Shown: piece after piece, positions 36,361 through 44,223 of the stretch
Layout: the number at the start of each line of letters is the position of its first letter
Position numbering within the stretch: the first letter of the stretch is position 1
Assembly (NCBI GenBank): GCA_016715825.1
Contig: JADJXO010000003.1
Location: 248,001-312,000 of the forward strand
Origin: Nitrospira sp.
GTDB lineage: Bacteria > Nitrospirota > Nitrospiria > Nitrospirales > Nitrospiraceae
DNA length: 64,000 nt
Direction of reading: 5' to 3'
Translations under genes and position numbers: made by a program
The notes under the pieces: generated by a model
What the model was told of the DNA's origin: nothing
Seen by the model: the letters and a program-made list of their open reading frames with translations, nothing else
Databases searched by the model: none

Positions 36361-38079
36361 ATGCCCACGATTACTATTTACAAAGACGATTTCGAATCCC
36401 TCCTCAACGGCGGGCAGTCGACGAACGGGACTATGCCCATTGAGGAGTTAGAAACATGGCTGATGCTCGTGAAGGGCGAGTTGAAGGGGTACACCCCTGA
36501 AACAGGCGAACTTCGCATCGAACTTCAAGACAGCAATCGGCCTGATCTGTGGTGCTGCGAAGGGATCGCTCGACAAATCCGTATCAAACAACAGGGGCCG
36601 CTCTCGCCCTATCCGTTTCTATCCGGAAAAGCAAAATCCGGGATGCAGATCCGCGTGAAGCCAGGGATGGAGCAGGTTCGTCCCTATGTGGCGGCCTGTG
36701 CGGCCCGAGGATATCGAGTCACGACGGAAGGATTGGCGCAGCTGATTCAAACACAGGAAAAATTGGCGGAGATCTTCGGTCACAAGCGCAAGACCGTTTC
36801 AATCGGAATTTATCAGCTGCCCAAGATAAAGTTTCCCGTGACCTACGAGCTGGTGAAGCCGGACGAGGCACGGTTTACCCCGTTGGGCATGGAAACGGTC
36901 ATGACCCTGGCAGAAATCCTCATGGTGCATCCGAAGGGATTGGAGTATGGAGCGATCGTTTCGGGCGCCGGGTGGGTACCTCTCCTCCGTGATGCGGCCG
37001 GTCAACCGCTGTCCTTCACGCCGATCATCAATAGCAGGGAAGTCGGAGAAGTCCAGGTGGGGGACGATCAGCTGTTCGTTGAGGTGACGGGCACTGATCT
37101 TTCAATGGTCGTCTTGACCCTGAATATTTTTGCGTCGAATCTCGCTGACCGTGGGGCGATCATTGAACCGGTCGAAGTCCAGTATCCGATGGATACTTCG
37201 CTGGGGAAACGAGTGAAAACGCCTCTGGATCTTGGAAAGTCCAAAGCCATCCGGATCGACACGATCGAACAGGCCCTTGGGCAAGAACTGGGTGCAAAGA
37301 CTGTTGCACAAGCTCTCGAAACGTACGGCTACCATGTTGCTCCTGGAAAGGGATCCGTCAAGGTCAAACTGCCCCTCTATCGGCAGGATCTGATGCATGC
37401 GATGGACGTGGTTGAAGATGTGGCCATGAGTCTGGGATACGCCGAATTCACGCCGGTCATGCCGGCGCAGTTTACCGTGGGTGGGTTATCCGCCATCGAG
37501 CAAACCTCGGACCGGGCACGCGAGTTAATGGTGGGCTTAGGGTTTCAGGAGATCATATCGAACATTCTTGGCTCGCCGGAAAGCTATTCCAGTCGAATGC
37601 GGCTCGATGAGACGGAATGGGGACGCATGGTTGAGGTCAATAATGTCATGTCCTTGAGCTTCTCCTGTCTCCGGCAATGGATCCTGCCGTCTCTGCTGCG
37701 TGTCGAGGCAGCATCGAGTCGGGCTTTCTATCCACACCGCCTCTTTGAGGCCGGTGATGTGGCGATTCCTGACCTCACCAAGGAGCTGGGCTCCCGGACG
37801 GAGACGGTCTTGGGAGCAGTCATCGCTCATGCATCGGCGCATTTCTCAGAGATTCATTCTTGTGTCGATGTGCTGTTTTACTACCTTGGCAAGGAATACA
37901 GCCTCGAGACGGTTCAGCATCCGTCCTTTCTGGAAGGCCGAGCCGGGCAGATTGTTGTCACGGGCCGACCCGTCGGCGTCATCGGCGAACTCCATCCCGA
38001 AGTCCTCGAACGTTGGCAAATCGCCATGCCGGTCGTCGCGTTTGACCTGAACCTCTCGCAGCTGATTCAGCCTGAGTAG
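36361..38079 (+). CDS. pheT: Phenylalanyl-tRNA synthetase beta subunit, archaeal/eukaryotic type
   Basis: Partner of PheS. 572 aa, against about 800 in ordinary bacterial PheT, and it lacks the N-terminal tRNA-binding EMAP-like domain and the C-terminal anticodon-binding domain. Start MPTITIYKDDFESLLNG is the archaeal-type N-terminus. B3/B4 features (ELQDSNRPDLWCCEGIARQI) are followed by the B5 domain (KAIRIDTIEQALGQELGAK) and the catalytic-like core (YRQDLMHAMDVVEDVAMSLG; PHRLFEAGDVAI). It begins 8 bases after pheS and ends in a hairpin shared with the convergent rplT operon. Confidence 0.92.
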   Translation: MPTITIYKDDFESLLNGGQSTNGTMPIEELETWLMLVKGELKGYTPETGELRIELQDSNRPDLWCCEGIARQIRIKQQGPLSPYPFLSGKAKSGMQIRVKPGMEQVRPYVAACAARGYRVTTEGLAQLIQTQEKLAEIFGHKRKTVSIGIYQLPKIKFPVTYELVKPDEARFTPLGMETVMTLAEILMVHPKGLEYGAIVSGAGWVPLLRDAAGQPLSFTPIINSREVGEVQVGDDQLFVEVTGTDLSMVVLTLNIFASNLADRGAIIEPVEVQYPMDTSLGKRVKTPLDLGKSKAIRIDTIEQALGQELGAKTVAQALETYGYHVAPGKGSVKVKLPLYRQDLMHAMDVVEDVAMSLGYAEFTPVMPAQFTVGGLSAIEQTSDRARELMVGLGFQEIISNILGSPESYSSRMRLDETEWGRMVEVNNVMSLSFSCLRQWILPSLLRVEAASSRAFYPHRLFEAGDVAIPDLTKELGSRTETVLGAVIAHASAHFSEIHSCVDVLFYYLGKEYSLETVQHPSFLEGRAGQIVVTGRPVGVIGELHPEVLERWQIAMPVVAFDLNLSQLIQPE

Positions 38080-38104
38080 GGGGGGGCCTATTTCTCCGAA
38101 AATT

Positions 38105-38146
38105 AACCAAAAGGGGAAACGCCATTGTGCCGCGTCCCCTTTGGTT
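38105..38146. terminator. Bidirectional hairpin between pheT and rplT
   Basis: AACCAAAAGGGGA (38105-38117) pairs with TCCCCTTTGGTT (38135-38146), with one bulged A and a loop of about 17 bases. The A-rich left and T-rich right ends suit termination from both convergent operons. Confidence 0.6.
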
Positions 38147-38171
38147 GGATGTGTTACTGACGCTTTGAGAG

Positions 38172-38540
38172 TTAGACTGTCGCTGGTGTCAGGTGTTGCT
38201 TGGCAAGACCGCACAACTTTTCAAATCCCGCCGCGTCTTTGATCGCCATATCCGACAAGACCTTGCGATCCAACAACACATTCGCTTTCTTCAATGCATT
38301 GATGAATCGACCGTAGGTCAGCCCTTGGGCACGAACGGCGGCACTGATGCGGGCGATCCACAATTGCCGAAAATCCCGCTTGCGATTCTTTCGGCCGGTG
38401 TAGGCGTAGGTCAATCCCTTGTCTACACTTTCTGTGGCGGATCGAAATAACCGGCTCTTTGCGCCGTACTGGCCTGACGCTAGCTTGATCCGTTTCTTTC
38501 GTCGGGCTCTTGTTTTGGGTCCACCTTTTGCGCGAGGCAT
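38172..38540 (-). CDS. rplT: 50S ribosomal protein L20
   Basis: Binds 23S rRNA early in large-subunit assembly. 122 aa, very basic N-terminus MPRAKGGPKTRARRKKRIKL, then the globular RNA-binding part (WIARISAAVRAQGLTYGRFI; NVLLDRKVLSDMAI). AAGGAG precedes the ATG by 9 bases. Last gene of the thrS-infC-rpmI-rplT operon; in other bacteria L20 represses this operon, but no control element was verified here. Confidence 0.98.
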   Translation of the reverse strand: MPRAKGGPKTRARRKKRIKLASGQYGAKSRLFRSATESVDKGLTYAYTGRKNRKRDFRQLWIARISAAVRAQGLTYGRFINALKKANVLLDRKVLSDMAIKDAAGFEKLCGLAKQHLTPATV

Positions 38541-38590
38541 GATTCATTACTCCTTTTGGGTCCTGAAAGTCATATCTATTAAACAATCAT

Positions 38591-38785
38591 CTATGCATAG
38601 GGCAGGAGCCGATTCAATGTCAAAACCACCGTTGGATCGACGACTGCGGTGCCGCTCAAGCGACGTTTCCGATCGTGTCGCTTGCTGGTCAGGATGTGCC
38701 GCTTGCCGGCCTTGCGCCGAACAATCTTGCCGCTTCCTGTTTTGGCAAATCGTTTGCTCGCTCCCGAATGTGTCTTCATTTTCAT
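38591..38785 (-). CDS. rpmI: 50S ribosomal protein L35
   Basis: 64 aa, MKMKTHSGASKRFAKTGSGK and HILTSKRHDRKRRLSG as in all L35. The start at 38785 follows AAAGGA; the frame continues upstream but the extra 15 residues do not belong to L35. Lies between infC and rplT. Confidence 0.98.
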   Translation of the reverse strand: MKMKTHSGASKRFAKTGSGKIVRRKAGKRHILTSKRHDRKRRLSGTAVVDPTVVLTLNRLLPYA

Positions 38786-38826
38786 CGAACAATTCCTTTG
38801 GTTGATGGATCTCCCCGATTCAGCCG

Positions 38827-39336
38827 TCAATGTTTTGGGGCTACGATCATGATCAAACTGCGTCCCTCCATACGGGGCGCATACTCAATCGTGCCGGCCT
38901 GGGCCAACTGTTCAATAACCGAGTTCATGACTGCGCGACCCATTTCCTGATTGGCCATTTCTCGTCCGCGATACGTGAGCGTGACCTTAGTCTTGTTCCC
39001 TTCTTCCAAAAACGCCTTCATTTGCCGAACTTTGATTTCCAGGTCATGCTTGTCCGTCCGTGGGCGGAGTTTGATTTCCTTCACCTGGGTGGACTTTTGA
39101 TGACGTCGGCTCTGATGATCCTTTTTACTCAGCTCGTACTTGTACTTCCCGTAGTCCATAATCCGGCACACCGGAGGAACGGACGTGGGAGCCACTTCTA
39201 CTAAGTCGTAGCCGCCTTCTTGAGCCTGACGGAACGCATCTGGAGTCTGGAGGATGCCAAGTTGTTCTCCTTCCGGTCCGATCACACGAACTTCTCGCAC
39301 TCGGATCTCACGGTTCACGCGCAATTTGGGGACGAT
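38827..39336 (-). CDS. infC: Translation initiation factor IF-3, probable ATC start
   Basis: Keeps 30S subunits free and checks start-codon/fMet-tRNA pairing. The protein has the N-domain (VNREIRVREVRVIGPEGEQL), the linker (CRIMDYGKYKYELSKK) and C-domain (IKLRPRTDKHDLEIKVRQMK). No ATG is suitably placed. On the minus strand GAGGTG lies just before an in-frame ATC at 39334-39336 (Met-Val-Pro-Lys-Leu-Arg-Val-Asn-Arg), 13 bases after the thrS stop; TTG at 39324 is too far from that site. Rare start codons in infC are known to allow self-regulation by IF-3. About 169 aa. Confidence 0.93.
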   Translation of the reverse strand: MVPKLRVNREIRVREVRVIGPEGEQLGILQTPDAFRQAQEGGYDLVEVAPTSVPPVCRIMDYGKYKYELSKKDHQSRRHQKSTQVKEIKLRPRTDKHDLEIKVRQMKAFLEEGNKTKVTLTYRGREMANQEMGRAVMNSVIEQLAQAGTIEYAPRMEGRSLIMIVAPKH

Positions 39337-39349
39337 AGGCCACCTCTTT

Positions 39350-41277
39350 CTAGTGTGTGAGTTGAAGTTCTCGCTGGGGATGTGCGGTCTCGGTTTGTAG
39401 GAGAGCCACCACTTGATCCAGCGTCATTGTACCTAAGTTTGAGCCGCTTCGACCACGTACGGAGAGGGTCCCATGTTCAACCTCGCGTTTCCCCGCGACC
39501 AACATGAAGGGGACTTTGGCTTTCTCCGCCTCCCGAATCTTGAACCCGATCTTTTCGTTCCGCAAGTCGGCTTCGGCACGGAACCCTACTGCTTTCAGTC
39601 GCGTGGCGGCAGCAGCGACGTACTCCTCCTGCTGATCGGTAATATTCATCACCACCGCCTGAACCGGAGCGAGCCACGTCGGGAACGCGCCGCCATAATG
39701 CTCGATCAAAATTCCAAAGAATCGTTCGATAGAGCCCATGAGGGCACGATGGATCATGATCGGGCGATGGGCCTTGCCATCCTCTCCAATATAACTCAAT
39801 TCAAATCGCTCTGGGTTGTTGAAATCCACCTGAACCGTTGAGCATTGCCAGGACCGGCCCAACGCATCCTTGATCTTAATATCGATCTTCGGGCCATAAA
39901 AGGCTCCTCCGCCTGGATCGAGATGGAAGGCAATATTACGACTCTTTAGTGCCGCTTCCAACGCGCTTGTCGCCAGTGTCCAATGCTCCTCGCCCCCTAC
40001 CGACTCTTTAGGTCTGGTCGACAGGAACACTTCAAACTCTTGGAAGCCGAACGTCTGCAAGACGAAAAACGTAAAGTCTAAGACCCGGCTGACCTCGGAC
40101 TCCATCTGATCAGGACGACAGAAGAGATGGGCATCATCCTGCGTGAATCCGCGTACCCGCATCAGTCCATGCAAGACGCCGGTCCGTTCGTAGCGGTACA
40201 CGGTTCCCAACTCGCCGTAGCGAATGGGGAGGTCTCGATAGCTCCGGAGATGAGACTGATAGATCATGATGTGGTACGGACAATTCATCGGCTTGAGCTG
40301 GTACTCGCTCCCTTCCACCTTCATTGCCGGAAACATATTCTCCCGGTAATAGTCGATATGCCCGCTGGTTTTCCACAGGTCGAGGCGAGCGGTATGGGGT
40401 GAGTACACCAAGTCGTACCCATCGCGAATATGCTGCTCTCGCCAAAAGTTTTCAATCAACAAACGCACGGCTGCGCCCTTGGGATGCCAGAGCACTAACC
40501 CTGGGCCGATGTCGTCCTGAATGCTGATCAAGTCCAATTCTTTTCCCACTTTTCTGTGGTCGCGCCCTTGATCTCCTCCAGCCTCGCGAGGTAGGCATCC
40601 ACCTCAGCCTTGGTTGGGAAGGAGGTCCCATAGATGCGCTGCAACATGGGGTTGCGTTCATCGCCGCGCCAGTAGGCTCCGGCGGTGTTGAGCAGTTTAA
40701 TTGCACCGACCGACCCGGTGGTGGGCAGGTGAGGCCCACGGCAGAGGTCCACGAAATCACCCTGAGAATAGGCAGTGATCGGTTCTCCATCGGGAAAACC
40801 TTGAATCAATTCAACCTTATACTGTTCGCCTCTGGCCTGAAAAAAATCGATGGCCTCTTGTTTGGAAAGTTCTCTGCGCGTAATCGTGAGATTCCGTGCG
40901 ATGATCTCAGAGGCACGTGCTTCGATCTTCTCAAGGTCCTCAGGTGTAAAGGGGCGGTCGTAAGCGAAGTCATAGTAAAAACTATCTTCAAGCGCCGGAC
41001 CGATCGTGAGCTGTGCAGTCGGAAACAGTTCCTTGACGGCTTGGGCCATGATATGCGTGCTGCTGTGGCGGTAGACCTCTCGACCTTCGGCGCTATTAAA
41101 CCGAAGTGGTTCGACGGTTGAACTACCGGATAGAGGCCGTGACAGATCAACGACCGCTCCATCAACTTTGGCTGCCAAGACATCGTGGTCGGCAAGTCCC
41201 AGAGCGGACAGAGCAGCTTCTACCGTTTTCCCAACCGGCACATCGGCTGTTGGGCCGTCTTTGACCGAGATCTTCAT
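39350..41277 (-). CDS. thrS: Threonyl-tRNA synthetase, split by a one-base deletion
   Basis: Charges tRNA-Thr and edits Ser-tRNA-Thr. N-terminal TGS domain (MKISVKDGPTADVPVGK), editing domain (RHSSTHIMAQAVKELFP), class II core with the zinc cysteine in LKPMNCPYHIMIYQSH, RSWQCSTVQVDFNNPERFEL, and the anticodon domain. The frame ends early at EKWEKNW and resumes as KELDLISIQDDIGPG one base off, at a run of four A (plus-strand T 40541-40544) where five are expected. Restoring it gives 642 aa, the family length. thrS is essential, so an assembly error is far likelier than a true mutation. Confidence 0.93.
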
Positions 41278-41360
41278 CGCTGTTACGAGACTACGTCCAC
41301 TGCACCAAAAACAAGAAAGGCACCGCGCCTCCGAGAGGCAAGCCAGTGCCTCGGATTCGA

Positions 41361-41435
41361 TGGTAGGCGCGGACGGTCTTGAACCGTCGACCTCTACCGT
41401 GTCAAGGTAGCGCTCTCCCCCTGAGCTACGCGCCT
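41361..41435 (-). tRNA. tRNA-Val (GAC)
   Basis: Minus strand, 75 bases, AGGCGCG acceptor paired with CGCGCCT, then A and encoded CCA. Anticodon GAC in TTGACAC between CTACC and GGTAG; T-arm GACGGTTCAAGACCGTC. All arms pair. It lies 84 bases upstream of thrS in the same direction and could share a transcript. Confidence 0.96.
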
Positions 41436-41569
41436 ATACGCAAGAGTGGCATGCTAATATAGCCTCAGGGACACTGTCAAGAAAGCGAAAGAGAAGACAG
41501 CGCTCCCTCAGTGAGCTGAAAGAGCGATGCTTCTTCCTTTGTTGCAGGCACTCGTGCAGTAGAAGACGA

Positions 41570-41842
41570 CTACTTCACGGCAGAACGAAGTTCTTTCCCG
41601 GCTGAGAACTTGGGTACCTTGGCAGCCGGAATTCTGAGCGATTGGCCTGTTCTTGGGTTTCTTCCCATCCGGGCTTTCCGCTTAGAGATCGTAAACGTGC
41701 CGAAATTGACAAGGGAGACTCGTTGCCCCTTCTTGAGGGAGGACGTCACCGCTCCGGTAAACGCTTCAAGCGCAGTTCCTGCCGCGACCTTGGTGATTCC
41801 TGCCGAAGCGGCCATCTTCGCAATCAACTCTTCCTTGGTCAT
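41570..41842 (-). CDS. DNA-binding protein HU
   Basis: Dimeric nucleoid protein that bends DNA. 90 aa, MTKEELIAKMAASAGITKVA, the beta-arm region VNFGTFTISKRKARMGRNPR with the conserved GRNPRTG, ending in KFSAGKELRSAVK. GGAGGAGGG lies just before the ATG. IHF subunits are close relatives, but one gene with this arm favours HU. Monocistronic. Confidence 0.93.
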   Translation of the reverse strand: MTKEELIAKMAASAGITKVAAGTALEAFTGAVTSSLKKGQRVSLVNFGTFTISKRKARMGRNPRTGQSLRIPAAKVPKFSAGKELRSAVK

Positions 41843-41920
41843 AATATCCCTCCTCCTTGAGTGTTGAGAGAAATGTGAACGGTGAGTTCAGTGGCACTTC
41901 GCGACACAAGAACCTACGCA

Positions 41921-42274
41921 CTAGGACCCGCCTTTAGTTTTGGTGAGTTTTAAGGGAATGTGTAGGTCGACGATCTTTTTTCTCAGAGTGTTTCGGTTCA
42001 GCCCAAGAAGTTCAGCCGCCCGTATTTGGTTCCCTCGTGTCTCCTTTAATGCTGATGTGATGAGAGGGCGTTCGACTGCGGCAAGGAGGATCGAATGCAG
42101 ATTCCTTGCCGATCCGTTCCTCATGCCTTTCACAAATTCTCCCATCTTAACCTCTAAGTAACTCTCCAGCGAGCCATCACGGCCTTTATTCGGATCGAGG
42201 AGGCTCTGTATATTCATCGCCTGAATCATCTTCAGTGTCTTCCTCAAGACAGCGCGTGAACCTTTGATGAACAA
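41921..42274 (-). CDS. Fis-type DNA-binding protein
   Basis: C-terminal 45 residues carry the Fis/NtrC helix-turn-helix: ERPLITSALKETRGNQIRAA then ELLGLNRNTLRKKI. The rest (about 70 residues) is helical with no known domain. The frame opens with TTG at 42274; internal ATGs (MIQAMNIQ) are possible starts. It follows the receiver-like fragment by 25 bases in another frame, so the two might be one regulator split by an indel. No AAA+ domain is present. Confidence 0.72.
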   Translation of the reverse strand: MFIKGSRAVLRKTLKMIQAMNIQSLLDPNKGRDGSLESYLEVKMGEFVKGMRNGSARNLHSILLAAVERPLITSALKETRGNQIRAAELLGLNRNTLRKKIVDLHIPLKLTKTKGGS

Positions 42275-42299
42275 TGTGCGAGATGGAACCAGATAGTGT

Positions 42300-42503
42300 T
42301 CAGGTCGGCCCCTCCTGCTCCCGGCTTATCCGTGATTCCACGACCACAATATCAAAATGCTGCTTGGACGATTCTTTTTGAAGGGCTGTCGTATCGTGAG
42401 CGATCGTAATCGAAGCATCCCCAAAGATCTGCCTAACGCGTTTCCGTATCGCTGTATCGGCTGTAAGCAAAAGAATACTGTATGCGGATGACGGCGCTGG
42501 CAT
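42300..42503 (-). CDS. Short receiver-like protein or fragment
   Basis: 67 aa resembling the first half of a CheY-type receiver: SILLLTADTAIRKRVRQIFG, then ITIAHDTTALQKESSKQHFD, then IVVVES. Glu stands where the phospho-accepting Asp is expected, and the sequence ends soon after. Either a pseudo-receiver fragment or the N-terminus of a protein broken before the Fis-like gene. Confidence 0.4.
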   Translation of the reverse strand: MPAPSSAYSILLLTADTAIRKRVRQIFGDASITIAHDTTALQKESSKQHFDIVVVESRISREQEGPT

Positions 42504-42748
42504 GAATGCACCACAGGAAGAAGAGCTCGGATTATTGCTTAGGGCATACGCGATGTCAATCGGAATTATGCATCTAGTTAGCTGTCAAACAGCTCCATGT
42601 ACCGATCGCATATGGGCATACAACGCCGAGTCAGCGGAGGGATTTCCTGGTGTAGTGCTCTGGCAATTGGGATCGATTGTCATGACCGCCGGCAAGATGA
42701 AGATTTTGGGAGCCAAATCTGGATAGCTCAAGTGAACGCCCATCAAAC

Positions 42749-42778
42749 TTGACAGAAGGCACAAGAGGCGGTTATAGG
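42749..42778 (+). promoter_or_regulatory. Candidate promoter of the Rrf2 gene
   Basis: TTGACA at 42749-42754 and TATAGG at 42773-42778, 18 bases apart. The -35 box is perfect and the -10 box matches 4 of 6. Transcription would begin close to the inverted repeat at 42789-42802. Confidence 0.5.
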
Positions 42779-42788
42779 TATTAACGTA

Positions 42789-42802
42789 ATTCCTACCGGA
42801 AT
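42789..42802. promoter_or_regulatory. ATTCC-N4-GGAAT inverted repeat before the Rrf2 gene
   Basis: Perfect 5-base arms 8 bases before the ATG and just downstream of the candidate promoter. The position suits an autoregulatory operator of the Rrf2 protein; this is inference. Confidence 0.45.
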
Positions 42803-42810
42803 AATAAAGA

Positions 42811-43260
42811 ATGAAAGTATCGAAGAGGGTAACCTACGGGGTCATGGCGGTTGTGGATCTCGCGATCAATGCGGCGGAGCTCCCTATTCAGGCGAGAGCC
42901 ATCGCGAAGAGGCAAGGCATTCCGATTCGTTTTCTTGAGCAGGTTCTCCATGCGCTCAAGAATGCGGATTTGGTCGAAAGCCACCGAGGGGCACAAGGTG
43001 GGTATCTTCTATCACGCGAATCGTCACGTATCTCCCTTGCGGACATACTTGAAGCGCTGGAGGGGCCGCTCTTCCATCGTACCGCCCTTCAACTGGGAAC
43101 CCGCGATCGGCTTCCAGCCAAGCCCGATCTGCTTCTCAGTGAGGTTTGGGAGCAAGTGCAACAAGCAGAACGGAAAGTGCTCGAAGGCATTACGGTCGAA
43201 CAGTTAGCGATTCAGCAACGGACGTTTGAAGCCCAACGAAACCCGATGTACCACATCTGA
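42811..43260 (+). CDS. Rrf2-family transcriptional regulator (CymR-like)
   Basis: 149 aa starting MKVSKRVTYGVMAVVDLAIN with the Rrf2 winged helix (IPIRFLEQVLHALKNADLVE; HRGAQGGYLLSRESS). It has no cysteine at all, so it cannot hold the Fe-S cluster of IscR or NsrR. In that it resembles CymR, which controls cysteine synthesis genes through a protein partner. It stands 38 bases before the sulfite reductase gene, so control of the sulfate assimilation operon is a reasonable inference. Confidence 0.85.
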   Translation: MKVSKRVTYGVMAVVDLAINAAELPIQARAIAKRQGIPIRFLEQVLHALKNADLVESHRGAQGGYLLSRESSRISLADILEALEGPLFHRTALQLGTRDRLPAKPDLLLSEVWEQVQQAERKVLEGITVEQLAIQQRTFEAQRNPMYHI

Positions 43261-43298
43261 CGAGAGCGTTGCTTTCCCGAAGAGAGAAGGAGTTAGCG

Positions 43299-44207
43299 AT
43301 GAGCCAGGTCGAATCCACTACGATTCGGAAAATCGTGACCAATCCGATCCCGCCCGACATCCAGGAGGAAATCGAAACGTTTGAAACTGAGGCGCTCCGG
43401 ACTTTGGCTGGGGAAATCTCGACTGATCTCTTCAAGCCGTTCCGTCTGCAGTACGGCATTTATGGTCAGCGGCAACCAGGTGTGCAGATGGTTCGTGTCA
43501 AGATTCCATTCGGCGGCATCACGGCAAATCAGCTTCGCCGCCTGGCGGAACTTGCCGATCGTTATGCGACCGGCGTCGGCCATGTCACGACAAGGCAAGA
43601 CATTCAGATGCATTTTGTTGAATTAAAGGATGTGCCGACCATTATGCGGGGATTGGCGGACGTCGGCCTGACCACCAGGGAGGCATGCGCCAACACCGTT
43701 CGAAATGTGACGGCCTGCCATTTAGCGGGCGTATGCCAAGGCGAAGTGTTCGATGTCACCCCCTATGCGAAGACGGTGGCCTATCATCTCCTACGGAATC
43801 CCTTGAACCAAAGTCTGCCTCGGAAATTCAAGATCGCGTTTTCTGGCTGCGCGCACGACTGCGCGCTGACGCCGATCCATGATATCGGGCTCCTAGCCGT
43901 GAAACGGGCCGACGGCGTGATCGGATTCCGCATGGTGGCGGGTGGTGGATTGGGCTCGGCTCCACGCGTCGCACAACTTCTTCGGGAATTCACTCCGATG
44001 GAAGAACTGATCCCCAGTATCGAGGCGGTGATCAAGGTCTTCGATACCCTTGGGAACAGAAAGAATCGTAACAAGGCCCGCATGAAGTTCGTGATCGACA
44101 AGCTTGGGTTTGACGAATTCAAACGTCGGTGGGAAGCCGCCTACGTGGCGATGGGTCATGCCCTTCCACAAGAACGGGCCGTTGACACTCCTCCAGCATC
44201 AAGATGA
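43299..44207 (+). CDS. Nitrite/sulfite reductase, N-terminal half
   Basis: Siroheme-[4Fe-4S] reductase module. Start ATG 43299 after AGAAGGAG. One ferredoxin-like half domain (GVQMVRVKIPFGGITANQLR; TGVGHVTTRQDIQMHFVEL) and one siroheme/cluster domain: TACHLAGVC (C-x5-C) and FSGCAHDCALTP (C-x3-C). Ends at TGA 44205-44207 after GHALPQERAV. The next gene supplies the second half of a standard enzyme, so this is probably one gene of about 820 aa broken near 44200. Two subunits remain possible. The role in sulfite reduction is inferred from the cys neighbours. Confidence 0.82.
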   Translation: MSQVESTTIRKIVTNPIPPDIQEEIETFETEALRTLAGEISTDLFKPFRLQYGIYGQRQPGVQMVRVKIPFGGITANQLRRLAELADRYATGVGHVTTRQDIQMHFVELKDVPTIMRGLADVGLTTREACANTVRNVTACHLAGVCQGEVFDVTPYAKTVAYHLLRNPLNQSLPRKFKIAFSGCAHDCALTPIHDIGLLAVKRADGVIGFRMVAGGGLGSAPRVAQLLREFTPMEELIPSIEAVIKVFDTLGNRKNRNKARMKFVIDKLGFDEFKRRWEAAYVAMGHALPQERAVDTPPASR

Positions 44208-44223
44208 ACCCACACCACTGATC

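Noticed and set aside
40528..40548. Programmed frameshifting in thrS.
   Set aside because: The A-run is short, no stimulatory structure was noticed, and many unrelated genes here show similar one-base losses.
39350..40549. Second half of thrS as a separate gene starting at GTG.
   Set aside because: It lacks the N-terminal domains, overlaps the first half, and one added A fuses both into a normal-length enzyme.
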